Shown here: positions 45,814 to 54,049 of the stretch, in pieces | Position numbering within the stretch: position 1 is the first letter of the stretch | Layout: each line of letters begins with the position of its first letter | Assembly (NCBI GenBank): GCA_012522805.1 | Contig: JAAYJS010000020.1 | Span: 26,863-90,862 of the forward strand | From: Eubacteriaceae bacterium | GTDB taxonomy: Bacteria; Bacillota; Clostridia; Eubacteriales; Eubacteriaceae | Length of the DNA stretch: 64,000 bases | Direction of reading: 5' to 3' | Notes under the pieces: model-generated | Seen by the model: the letters and a program-made list of their open reading frames with translations, nothing else | What the model was told of the DNA's origin: nothing | Database searches by the model: none | Position numbers and translations under genes: made by a program

Positions 45814-45888
45814 TGGAGCGGAAGACGAGATTCGAACTCGCGACCCTCGCCTTGGCAAGGCGATGCTCTACCACTGAGCCACTTCCGC
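45814..45888 (-). tRNA. tRNA-Gly (anticodon GCC)
   Basis: On the minus strand, GCGGAAG pairs with CTTCCGC before T and encoded CCA. The anticodon stem TCGCC/GGCGA frames TTGCCAA, giving GCC. D- and T-arms are regular. Confidence 0.97.
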
Positions 45889-45895
45889 TTTTGCA

Positions 45896-45980
45896 TGGTG
45901 CGGATGAAGGGAGTCGAACCCCCACATCGTAAGATACTAGATCCTAAGTCTAGCGCGTCTGCCAATTCCGCCACATCCGC
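45896..45980 (-). tRNA. tRNA-Leu (anticodon TAG)
   Basis: On the minus strand, GCGGATG pairs with CATCCGC before A and CCA. The stem CTAGA/TCTAG frames CTTAGGA, giving TAG. The long variable arm confirms leucine. It lies 7 nt upstream of tRNA-Gly, so the two are probably co-transcribed and may run into the YibE/F gene. Confidence 0.97.
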
Positions 45981-46183
45981 TTATTTAATTTCGTACTTTG
46001 ATATGATACCAACCATCATTTGAAATGTCAAGTTTAAGTTGAAGAAATTGCAGTTTTTTCCCTAATGGCTCATTTACAAAGTAGCAATCGTTATTGGATT
46101 TAAGACAATTGTAGCTTCGGGAAGAAATAAGGCAGGCGCGAATCCGGTTGTGTTGTTCGTCCATGAGTGATGAACTTAAAGAA

Positions 46184-47065
46184 TTAGAGAATATTATTTT
46201 CTATTAGCCATTTTTTAATAAAAGCTAAAAACAGCTGAGAAGAAGCGGAAATAAAATGAGCATTGTTCGTAGCTAAAACGAGGTGACGATAGTAGCGCTC
46301 TTTAAAGGGACGTATGGCAACCTTGGCGTGATTGGGAATACTGGAAAGAAAAAAGTGTGAAAACACACTGACGCCAAATCCCGATTCAATAAACTTTAGA
46401 GCCACCATTTCGTCGTATAGCTCTAAGAAGTGTGCGGGTTCAACCTCTGCAGACTTAAAAATAGCACCAATTTCATAAGCAAACTTTTCTCCAGAAAGAA
46501 TGTATTGGGTATTTTTCAAATCATAAATGGAAACGGCAGGCTTGGACGTGAGGGGATGCTCCAAAGGCAAAACAACCATGAATTCGTCTTTGATGATTCT
46601 CTCATAACTAAAGTCTAAAACCGATTGCTCGGATGTAATGGCAATGTCTATGGAACCCTGTGACAAAAGTTGAAAAATTTCTTTTTGATTTCCGATAAAA
46701 ATCTTAAAATCAATTTGTGGGTATCTTTGTTTAAAAGCTTTTATCATTTGCGGAAGGTAGGCAATTGAAAAACTAAAAAACAAACCCAATCGAACCAGTC
46801 CCGTTTCTGATTTTGTTAGGGCATCGGAAATGCGTTTGAGTTTATCTTGTTCTTGGCTAATCACTCCTATAGAGTCGATAACATCTTGGGCAGCAGGAAT
46901 GAGCACCACGCCGGTGTTGGTGCGCTTAAAAATAGGAAAACCCATTTCCTCTTCAAAGGATTTGATGGCTTGACTGATGGCAGATTGACTGTAATTTAAA
47001 TTGAGGGCAGTTTTTGAAAAACTACCTGTTTTGCACACATCTAAGATGATGTCGTATTTGTTCAT
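46184..47065 (-). CDS. LysR family transcriptional regulator
   Basis: The 293-residue protein has the LysR N-terminal helix-turn-helix (residues about 1-60: ILDVCKTGSFSKTALNLNYS, SQSAISQAIKSFEEEMGF) and a periplasmic-binding-fold effector domain (VRLGLFFSFSIAYLPQMIKAF, DIAITSEQSVLDF). It is divergent from the ornithine-cyclodeaminase-like and proline-racemase-like genes, the classical LysR arrangement, so those are its likely targets. AGGAGGAG precedes the ATG. Confidence 0.93.
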   Translation of the reverse strand: MNKYDIILDVCKTGSFSKTALNLNYSQSAISQAIKSFEEEMGFPIFKRTNTGVVLIPAAQDVIDSIGVISQEQDKLKRISDALTKSETGLVRLGLFFSFSIAYLPQMIKAFKQRYPQIDFKIFIGNQKEIFQLLSQGSIDIAITSEQSVLDFSYERIIKDEFMVVLPLEHPLTSKPAVSIYDLKNTQYILSGEKFAYEIGAIFKSAEVEPAHFLELYDEMVALKFIESGFGVSVFSHFFLSSIPNHAKVAIRPFKERYYRHLVLATNNAHFISASSQLFLAFIKKWLIENNIL

Positions 47066-47318
47066 GAATGGCTCCTCCTATCAAGGATGCTTTGAATACA
47101 ATCATAAAGTATTATTGTTTAGAATGTCTGAAAATGGCTAGATCTCTTGAAGACATGTAAGCAAGAGGAACAAGAAAAAGGGTTCGCGCATTGGCAGATG
47201 TCCGCAATAAGAAAACCTGATAACGACCTTTGTATAGGATGAATACAATAGCTTTTGACAGATATCAGTAAAAATGGTAACGGCTATAAGTCTTTCTCAA
47301 ACGGCGTTCATGCAATTT

Positions 47319-47332
47319 CATAGTATCCTATG
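47319..47332. promoter_or_regulatory. Candidate LysR-type operator
   Basis: CATAG-TATC-CTATG at 47319-47332 (extended to TCATAG/CTATGA) lies in the 307-nt divergent gap, 41 nt before the ORF start. LysR proteins bind such interrupted dyads; assignment to this regulator is inferred. The rest of this gap shows no gene. Confidence 0.45.
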
Positions 47333-47372
47333 ATCAGTGGATCTTATCTAGAACAGATGACGGGGGCAAAAT

Positions 47373-48340
47373 ATGAAAATTTATACCGAAGAACAAGTTA
47401 AACAAATTATTGATGAAAAAAAGCTATTCCTTCCATTAGGGAAGCCTACAAAGATTGTATCGCAGGCAAAATTTATGCAGGAGATCGGATTATCTTGCCG
47501 ATTCGCGGAGAAGAAAACGTCGGACAGTGGTTAGTGGCCAATAGTTTGGACAAACCTTATTTTGGAATGAAATTTTCTTCTGTATTTCCCAAAAATCGGG
47601 AGCTGGGTCTACCGGTGACCATCTCTAAGATTTCTTTGTTTTCTGCTGAAACCGGAGTCATTCAAGCCATGCTCGATGCAGACTACTTAACGGCAATCAA
47701 AACAGGTGGTAGCGCTGCCGTTGCAACGGATTTAATGGCCAGAAAAGATGCAACCGTTTTAAGCATTATCGGTACGGGTCTCCAAGCGTATTCGCAGGTT
47801 CTCGCCATTCAAGAAGTTCGAAAAATTGAAAAACTCTATGTTTATGATCTCGATATCAGTCGTGCTCAAAACTTTGTCAAAATGATTGAAACGGCCCAAA
47901 ATCGACCATACGATTTAATCGCGACAAATTCTGCCGTAGAATGCGTTACCAACGCCGATATTCTTTGCACCTGTACGGCATCGAAGGTACCTGTATTTTC
48001 CGGTAAAGATTTAAAGTCGGGTACTCACATCAACGCCATCGGTTCCTTTACACCTTTTATGCAAGAAATCGATGCAGAGACGGTACAAAGGGCCAATAAA
48101 GTCATTACAGAACACGTGGAAGGTTTGTGGGATGCTGCGGGAGATATTTTAATTCCCTACAACGAGGGTAAAATTACTAAGGATAAAGTAACAGGTTCCG
48201 TCGGAGAGGTGCTGGTTGGAAGGGTCGTTGGAAGAGAAAACGATGACGAAATAACCCTATACGAAAGTGTCGGTTCCGCAGTATTGGATATTGCTTTGGC
48301 CATTGTTGTGTACGAACAATTGTCAACGCATCAACTATAA
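47373..48340 (+). pseudogene. Ornithine cyclodeaminase/mu-crystallin family gene with a frame change at an A7G slippery site
   Basis: The family contains ornithine cyclodeaminase, alanine dehydrogenases and imino-acid (pyrroline-2-carboxylate) reductases. From ATG 47373 the frame reads MKIYTEEQVKQIIDEKK and then stops at TAG 47532-47534. The expected continuation KAIPSIREAYKDCIAGKIYA is in the -1 frame, which then stays open to 48340 with SIIGTGLQAYSQVLA (NAD(P)H motif), TADILCTCTASK-type and INAIGSFTPFMQEID blocks. The switch lies at 47415-47422, A AAA AAG in the zero frame. With a -1 shift the product is about 323 residues, the family norm. It may be a homopolymer sequence error, a real mutation or programmed slippage. 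A downstream restart at TTG 47495 would lack the N-terminal substrate domain. Confidence 0.8.
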
Positions 48341-48420
48341 GAGAAATGTTATCCATATTTTGGCACATTCATATCACGATATGGGTCCGTTGATGTTGCT
48401 TATAATGAAAGGAAAGAAAA

Positions 48421-49488
48421 ATGAGTTTTAAAAGATTTATCAATTGCGTTGAAACCCACGACGGCGAGCCGATGCGCGTCGTAACGGGTGGCGTCGGTCA
48501 CATTCCGGGTAATAGTGTATACGAAATGGCGGAGTATTTAAGAACACAGGACGATAGTCTCCGTAAATTTTTGTTGAGAGAGCCTAGGGGTTATCCGCCT
48601 ATGTGCTGCAATATTTTAGTTCCCCCAAAACACCCCGATGCAGCTGCGGGTTTTATCATTATGGAGCAAGTGGAATATCCCATGATGTCCGGTGGCAACA
48701 CTATTTCTGTAGCAACTGTTTTATTAGAAACCGGGATCATACCCTCCCATGAAGGTCTCAATGAATTTAACTTAGAAGCACCGGCAGGTTTAATCGGCAT
48801 CAAAGCTATGGTAGAAAACGGTAAAGTTACCGCCGTCACCTTTAAAAATGTGCCGGCCTTTGCAGAATACTTAGACAAAGAGATTGCGGTGCCACATATT
48901 GGACACGGGGTCGAAAAAGTTGTCGTGGATGTTGCCTGGGGCGGTATGTTTTATGTGATGGCTGATGTCAATCAGTTTCCATGGGTTCAGCTGATACCGG
49001 AACATGGTAGAGAAATCGCAAGAATTTCGTCTCTTATTTTAAAAGCAGCCCAAGATCAATTACCTGTAGAAAATCCGGATTACCCAGGTGTGGGCATCAC
49101 CATTTCACAATTGTTTAAATCTGTAGACGATGACCCGGAGGCGGATGTACGAAATGCAGTGACTGTGGCCAGTGGCGAAGTCGATTTCGATAACCCCGCC
49201 ACTTGGATCGGTGCACTGGATAGATGTGCCTGTGATACCGGGACTTGTGCAAGATTAGCGGCCATGCACGCTAAAGGTCAAATAAAAGTGGGCGGATCTT
49301 TCCGCAACAAAGGTGTATTGGACGTGGTATATAAAGGTGAGTGTTTGGAAGAAGTAGATTTTTATGGTAAAAAAGCGGTTATTCCTGCCATTACCGGACG
49401 TTCTTGGATCTATGGCTTTAACAATCTCATCTTAGATCCCACCGATCCTTTCCAAGAAGGCTTCACTGTAGGGGATATTTGGGCGTAA
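48421..49488 (+). CDS. Proline racemase superfamily protein, Ser/Cys active-site type (hydroxyproline epimerase-like)
   Basis: The 355-residue protein has the two-lobed proline racemase fold. It begins FKRFINCVETHDGEPMRVV and has LREPRGYPPMCCNILVPP. The first catalytic motif, normally MCGH, reads MMSGGNT with Ser90 in place of Cys. The second, normally PCGTG, reads CACDTGTCARLA with Cys271. Characterised Ser/Cys members act as hydroxyproline epimerases, Cys/Cys members as proline racemase or epimerase, and Cys/Thr members as dehydratases. With an upstream imino-acid reductase-like gene and LysR regulator, a hydroxyproline route is plausible but inferred. AAAGGAAAG precedes the ATG. Confidence 0.87.
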   Translation: MSFKRFINCVETHDGEPMRVVTGGVGHIPGNSVYEMAEYLRTQDDSLRKFLLREPRGYPPMCCNILVPPKHPDAAAGFIIMEQVEYPMMSGGNTISVATVLLETGIIPSHEGLNEFNLEAPAGLIGIKAMVENGKVTAVTFKNVPAFAEYLDKEIAVPHIGHGVEKVVVDVAWGGMFYVMADVNQFPWVQLIPEHGREIARISSLILKAAQDQLPVENPDYPGVGITISQLFKSVDDDPEADVRNAVTVASGEVDFDNPATWIGALDRCACDTGTCARLAAMHAKGQIKVGGSFRNKGVLDVVYKGECLEEVDFYGKKAVIPAITGRSWIYGFNNLILDPTDPFQEGFTVGDIWA

Positions 49489-49618
49489 TTTCGTCTTTAT
49501 CAACAACGAATTGTCAGCAATCAAAACAGCTGTTGCATTGAAAGAAATTTCTGCAACAGCTATTTTAGACTTGTTTAAAGCTATTGGCCGAATTCACAAA
49601 AAATGGTCTCAAGCGCTC

Positions 49619-49647
49619 TTGACAAGTTGGTATCAAAAAGATAAACT
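49619..49647 (+). promoter_or_regulatory. Promoter of tRNA-Leu(CAG)
   Basis: TTGACA at 49619-49624 and TAAACT at 49642-49647 with 17-nt spacing, 15 nt before the tRNA. Confidence 0.75.
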
Positions 49648-49662
49648 GATTAAACACTTTAT

Positions 49663-49748
49663 GCGAGAGTGTTGGAATAGGCAGACAAGCACGTTTCAGA
49701 GGCGTGTGTACTTCGTACGTGTGGGTTCGACTCCCATCTCTCGCACCA
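49663..49748 (+). tRNA. tRNA-Leu (anticodon CAG)
   Basis: GCGAGAG pairs with CTCTCGC before A and encoded CCA. The stem CACGT/GCGTG frames TTCAGAG, giving CAG. The long variable arm (TGTACTTCGTACG) supports leucine. Confidence 0.94.
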
Positions 49749-49793
49749 TTTAAAATATAAACAGGTAAAATGATCAAAGCCTGTAAAAGTTTC

Positions 49794-49852
49794 AACCCAA
49801 GTTTCAGATGGTTCAAAAAAGAGCCATTTTAAACTTGGGTTCTTTATTTTTT
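49794..49852 (+). terminator. Terminator after tRNA-Leu
   Basis: AACCCAAGTTT (49794-49804) pairs with AAACTTGGGTT (49831-49841), with an inner ATGGTTC/GAGCCAT helix and a T-rich tail. The rest of 49749-50032 holds no gene. Confidence 0.8.
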
Positions 49853-50032
49853 TGTCTAAGGCAACAGTTCTTCTAACTTGAGAGACATGTTATTATTACG
49901 TTTCGAAAAATAGCAAGAAAGTTTGTATCCATTGCTTTGAATTTGAATTGTAAAGCGACGCACATTCTATCTGCCTATAAAATGATTGTTTACTCCAATA
50001 AACAGTTGCAAAATTACAGTTTCACAGGTCGA

Positions 50033-50842
50033 TCATCTTTTAAAGCGCATCACCACTTGGTAGATGGACGGTTTCCTTTTAAACCAAGCTAAGGCCATAC
50101 GCAGCGACAAGGGCAAATGTTTGGTGTCGGGCAGAGCGCTGCCCAAATCGGTTATCAACTGATAGTCCTCGATGTTGGGGCTCCACTTGGCGATTTCGTA
50201 AGGATCTTTGACGATAAAATGCATTTCAGCATTGGTGATACCCTTTTTTTTGACAGATCTATTGGACATCTTAATCATGCTCGGGCATTCGTTATCGAAA
50301 CTGAAAACCCCACCGGGAAAGCGGGCACCAAGCTTTTGGATCAAATCTTTGACCTGATATTTGTGTAGGTAAAAAATAACCCCGGCGCTCAATAGTAGAA
50401 TGCCTTTGTCGGGATCAAATTGGACGGTGTCCATCCATCGGTCATCCAACATAGAGCAGGCTATATTTAAATTTCGTTCTGAAGTGGGTAAATAGGTTTC
50501 CCTTAAAGCAATGACCTCGGGAAAGTCTAAGCTGTAGTAGGTAATTTTACCATTATCCAAAACTTCAAATAAGGAATCCAACCCGGCACCTAAATTGACA
50601 ATGGTAGCTTCCGGGTGTTTGTAGATGAACTTCCGGGCAATTTTGACATTCAGTTGGTAGCGCATACCGTAGATGAAAGCAGGGAAGATACCTTGGTCTT
50701 TTTCTTTTAACAGCTTGGTATCAAATTTTGAAATTAAATGGGCAGAATGGGGATCATTAAAATATCGAGGCCATTTTTCTTGAGCCTTAACCCTTCCTAT
50801 CAAGGGCAACAAAAGAGTTTCTTGAGTTGTATTTTTTTTCAT
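50033..50842 (-). CDS. LCM/Ppm1-type SAM-dependent methyltransferase
   Basis: The 269-residue protein resembles the leucine carboxyl methyltransferase (Ppm1/TcmP-like) family. It has ATIVNLGAGLDSLFEVLDNG as SAM-binding motif, YYSLDFPEVIALRETYLP as the acidic strand, LLLSAGVIFYLHKYQVKDLI, and FSFDNECPSMIKMSN. TcmP relatives methylate polyketide carboxylates; the substrate here is unknown. The start is placed at 50842 (MKKNTTQETLLL) after a purine-rich AAGAAAAGA; the longer open frame upstream to 50938 has no family resemblance. Confidence 0.8.
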   Translation of the reverse strand: MKKNTTQETLLLPLIGRVKAQEKWPRYFNDPHSAHLISKFDTKLLKEKDQGIFPAFIYGMRYQLNVKIARKFIYKHPEATIVNLGAGLDSLFEVLDNGKITYYSLDFPEVIALRETYLPTSERNLNIACSMLDDRWMDTVQFDPDKGILLLSAGVIFYLHKYQVKDLIQKLGARFPGGVFSFDNECPSMIKMSNRSVKKKGITNAEMHFIVKDPYEIAKWSPNIEDYQLITDLGSALPDTKHLPLSLRMALAWFKRKPSIYQVVMRFKR

Positions 50843-51202
50843 TCTTTTCTTCTTTCTATGGGAATAAATGATCGTTGAAGGTGAAACTATTCTACCATAT
50901 GTTAGCCCAATAAAACAAACTGAAACAGTTATCTGCACAGCTGGTTCATGACCGGTTCATCAATCAGTTTTGTGTCGGTTCTTAGCAAGGTATTGAGTCT
51001 TGATAAAATTTTAAAATGCCAATTGTCGTTCTAAATCAATATGAAAAACGGCGATATTATGCTATACTAATTTTGATAAGTTCAATTGATTATCCTTTAA
51101 CGGCAAACAAATTATGAGCTAAACAAAACAATTCTTTTGGCAGGAAGGGATCGTTTCCATTCCGGTGAGTCAGTGATGAACTGAAGAAAGAGAGGCACAA
51201 CT
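50843..51202. other. Divergent intergenic region before pspA
   Basis: This 360-nt region must hold the promoters of the methyltransferase and of the stress operon. TATACT at 51063-51068 is a possible rightward -10, without a convincing -35, which could mean an alternative sigma factor or activator. No ORF was found. Confidence 0.4.
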
Positions 51203-51898
51203 ATGGCTGATGGCATTTTAAAAAGATTTAAAGATATTATGTCTGCGAACATTAACGCTTTATTAGATAAGGCAGAAGATCCGGAAAAAATGATAGACCA
51301 ATATATGCGGGATATCGAAAGCGATTTGGGCAAAGTTAAAGCGGAAACCGCTGCGGTGATTGCGGAAGAAACCCGCAATAGAAGAGAATTAAACGAAAAC
51401 ACCGAGCAGATTGCTAAGATGGAAAATTATGCCAAAAAAGCACTTGCCAGCGGTAACGAAGCCGATGCACGTAAATTTGTCGAAAAGAAACAATCCTTGG
51501 AACGCACACGGGCAGATTTAGAAAAATCTTTGGAAATTGCAACGCAAAATGCAGATCAAATGAAGCAAATGCACGATAAATTGATCAAAGATATTTCCAG
51601 CTTAGAATCCCGTAAAGCGGAAATCAAAGCAAAAATAAACGTCGCTAAAGCACAAGAAAAAGTAAATCAAGTTGGTGGCTCTGTTAAAGGTGTTAAAGGC
51701 AGCATGACCGCCTTTGATCGTATGGAAGACAAAGCCAATAGAATGTTGGATGAAGCCAACGCCATGGCAGAACTCAACAAAAACGCAGAAGCAGAAGATA
51801 TGGACGCCCTTAAAGCAAAATACGATGAATCGGATGCTACCGAATCCGAATCTGTAGATAACGAATTGGATAAGCTGAAAAAAGAATTAGGACTCTAA
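51203..51898 (+). CDS. pspA: PspA/IM30 family membrane-stress protein
   Basis: PspA/IM30 proteins form ESCRT-III-like oligomers that bind and repair stressed inner membrane. The 231-residue protein starts GILKRFKDIMSANINALLD (amphipathic helix) and has EDPEKMIDQYMRDIESDL. A long coiled coil rich in Lys, Glu and Ala follows to about residue 215, and it ends DNELDKLKKELGL. The two genes downstream, spaced 15 and 19 nt, resemble B. subtilis ydjI and ydjG, so this is the pspA-ydjGHI type of module. GAGAGGC precedes the ATG. Confidence 0.94.
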   Translation: MADGILKRFKDIMSANINALLDKAEDPEKMIDQYMRDIESDLGKVKAETAAVIAEETRNRRELNENTEQIAKMENYAKKALASGNEADARKFVEKKQSLERTRADLEKSLEIATQNADQMKQMHDKLIKDISSLESRKAEIKAKINVAKAQEKVNQVGGSVKGVKGSMTAFDRMEDKANRMLDEANAMAELNKNAEAEDMDALKAKYDESDATESESVDNELDKLKKELGL

Positions 51899-51913
51899 TG
51901 AACGGAGAAGATT

Positions 51914-52906
51914 ATGGGCTTTTTTAGCAAACAATTTTCTAACGTCGTTGAATGGGAAGAGTACAACGACGAGATACTATTTTGGAAATGGTCCAATAAA
52001 GAGATTAAAAAAGGCAGTCGTCTCATTATTCGCCAAGGTCAAGATGCCATCTTTATGTACAATGGTAAAGTGGAGGGTATCTTTAAAGACGAAGGCAGTT
52101 ACGACATCGAATCTCAAATTATACCCTTCCTTTCCACATTGAAGGGTTTTCGATTTGGCTTCAATACCGGTTTGCGGGCGGAGGTGTTGTTTATCAACAC
52201 CAAGGAGCTCACCGTTAAGTGGGGGACAAAAAACGCCATCGCCATACCGGCTCCCAACTTACCCGGAGGCATGCCAATACGCGCCTTTGGTACCTTTAAC
52301 TGCAGGGTTTCCGATTATATGATTTTAATCGAAAAAATTGCGGGGATTAAAAGGCAATTTACCATAGAAGATATTAAAGAGCGTGTCATTGCTATGTTGG
52401 ACCAATTACTGATGAAGTGGATTGTCAGAGAAGGCAAGGATATGTTTAACCTCCAAGCCAATTCCTTTGATATCGGCGGTGGCATCAAAGAAGATCTGGA
52501 TATGGAAATGGAAAAAATAGGGATAGAGATTACAGGCTTTAATATTGCCAGCTTCTCCTATCCGCCGGAAATCCAAAAAATGCAAGAAAAGGTTGCCGGT
52601 CAAAGCATGATCGGCGACATGAACCGCTATACCCAGGCAGCCATGGCCAATTCTATGGAAAACGGCAAAGGCGGTGGAACCGCATCGGATATGATGGGCA
52701 TGCAAATGGGTATGATGATGGGTCAACAAATGATGAACCAAATGCAACAAGAGAAGCAACAAAATCAACAAACCGGTAGCAGTACACAGCAACCCTCCGG
52801 CACAAGCCCATCGGAAGGAGCGTTACCTAAATTCTGTCCGGAATGTGGACATAAAACCGAAGGGGGAAAGTTTTGCTCCAATTGTGGTCATAAACTCACT
52901 CCGTAA
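51914..52906 (+). CDS. YdjI-like SPFH protein with C-terminal zinc ribbon
   Basis: The 330-residue protein begins FSKQFSNVVEWEEYNDE and has an SPFH-type domain (GSRLIIRQGQDAIFMYNGK, RAEVLFINTKELTVKWGT) over residues about 35-230. It then has a Met/Gln-rich low-complexity linker (residues about 255-295, with MGMQMGMMMGQQMMNQMQQ) and a zinc ribbon FCPECGHKTEGGKFCSNCG. B. subtilis YdjI recruits PspA to the membrane together with YdjG and YdjH. Unlike the stomatin-like gene at 41364, no membrane helix is present. Confidence 0.9.
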   Translation: MGFFSKQFSNVVEWEEYNDEILFWKWSNKEIKKGSRLIIRQGQDAIFMYNGKVEGIFKDEGSYDIESQIIPFLSTLKGFRFGFNTGLRAEVLFINTKELTVKWGTKNAIAIPAPNLPGGMPIRAFGTFNCRVSDYMILIEKIAGIKRQFTIEDIKERVIAMLDQLLMKWIVREGKDMFNLQANSFDIGGGIKEDLDMEMEKIGIEITGFNIASFSYPPEIQKMQEKVAGQSMIGDMNRYTQAAMANSMENGKGGGTASDMMGMQMGMMMGQQMMNQMQQEKQQNQQTGSSTQQPSGTSPSEGALPKFCPECGHKTEGGKFCSNCGHKLTP

Positions 52907-52925
52907 CTGCATAGGAAGGTGAGCT

Positions 52926-53996
52926 ATGTCTGAGAAAATCTATCATTGCAACAATTGTGGGGGCATTTATGAGTTTCATGTTCAATCCCAGAACTTAAAA
53001 TGTCCCAATTGCGGAACGGAAGAAGAAATACCCGATTTGGGAGGTGTGAGCGAACACCCGTTGCATCTGGGTATGCAACACTATGCCAGTGATGTACAAA
53101 AAGAAACAGAATCCGTCAATATGTTGGACTGTTCCTCTTGCGGTGCCAGTATAGAAGTGGCCGACAATTCGACGGCAACCAGTTGCCCTTATTGCGGTGC
53201 CCATATTGTGTTGGCACAAAAACAGGTAGAGACCATTACGCCGGACGGGATACGCCCCTTCCAGATCGATCAGAATCAAGTCGGAAACATTTTCCGAAAT
53301 TGGATCAAAGGCAAATGGTTGGCACCGAACGAGTTGAAAAACGCTTATCAACAAGACAAAGTCATGGGGATTTACGTCCCGTATTGGACATTCGATGCAC
53401 AAGTGGATACACGTTATACTTGCGATGTCGGGGACAATTATCAGGAAAGTTACAGAGATAAGGAAGGCAACTTAAAAACGAGGACAAAAATTAGATGGAG
53501 TCGTTCCTCCGGTCGATTTTCACATTTTTTTAACGATGTGTTGGTACGGGCAACCAAAGCGATCAAGGACACCTTGTTAAAAGCAGTGGGAGCCTATGAC
53601 ACCGAGACTCTAAAAAGTTATTCCTCCGCATATCTATCGGGCTTTTCTGCTGAAAGGCACAATGTTCCCATCGATGATGCGTATCTCGAAGCGAAGGTCA
53701 GTATGGATAATGTTTTAAAGGATATGGTCAGAAATATCGAATTGCGAAGACATGACCATGTCAATAACATTAGACTTCAAGTAGACTACGCTAAGGAAAC
53801 CTTTAAACATGTTATTTTGCCGATATACATTACGGCCTACTATTTTAAAGGTCAAACCTACAACGTCATCATCAACGGCGAAACCGGGAACATCTATGGA
53901 GAGTATCCGAAGAGTAAGGTTAAGATATTCTTGATCGTTTTGGCTATTCTTCTGGTGATCGCACTGGTTTACCTGTATTCAACCTACTCGCAATAA
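52926..53996 (+). CDS. YdjG-like zinc-ribbon membrane protein
   Basis: The 356-residue protein has two N-terminal zinc ribbons (YHCNNCGGIYEFH with LKCPNCGTEEE; LDCSSCGASIEVAD with TSCPYCGAHIVL). A soluble beta-rich region follows (residues about 100-320, including MGIYVPYWTFDAQVDTRYTC), then one C-terminal helix (IFLIVLAILLVIALVYLYS). It corresponds to B. subtilis YdjG, which with YdjH anchors YdjI and PspA. No YdjH-like second membrane partner is seen here, so the module is reduced to three genes. Confidence 0.85.
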   Translation: MSEKIYHCNNCGGIYEFHVQSQNLKCPNCGTEEEIPDLGGVSEHPLHLGMQHYASDVQKETESVNMLDCSSCGASIEVADNSTATSCPYCGAHIVLAQKQVETITPDGIRPFQIDQNQVGNIFRNWIKGKWLAPNELKNAYQQDKVMGIYVPYWTFDAQVDTRYTCDVGDNYQESYRDKEGNLKTRTKIRWSRSSGRFSHFFNDVLVRATKAIKDTLLKAVGAYDTETLKSYSSAYLSGFSAERHNVPIDDAYLEAKVSMDNVLKDMVRNIELRRHDHVNNIRLQVDYAKETFKHVILPIYITAYYFKGQTYNVIINGETGNIYGEYPKSKVKIFLIVLAILLVIALVYLYSTYSQ

Positions 53997-54003
53997 AGCA
54001 ATA

Positions 54004-54045
54004 AAAAAGGTTGTCCAAAATTTTAACTTTTGGACAACCTTTTGT
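54004..54045. terminator. Bidirectional terminator of the pspA operon and the converging parvulin gene
   Basis: AAAAGGTTGTCCAAAA pairs with TTTTGGACAACCTTTT (54005-54020 with 54028-54043), loop TTTTAAC, T/A runs on both sides. Confidence 0.93.
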
Positions 54046-54049
54046 CATG

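Noticed and set aside
45791-45925. N-terminal extension of the YibE/F gene
   Set aside because: It would translate through tRNA-Gly and part of tRNA-Leu; the ATG at 45790 gives a normal family start.
49511-49753. Rightward 80-codon ORF
   Set aside because: It runs through tRNA-Leu(CAG) and has no protein-like features.
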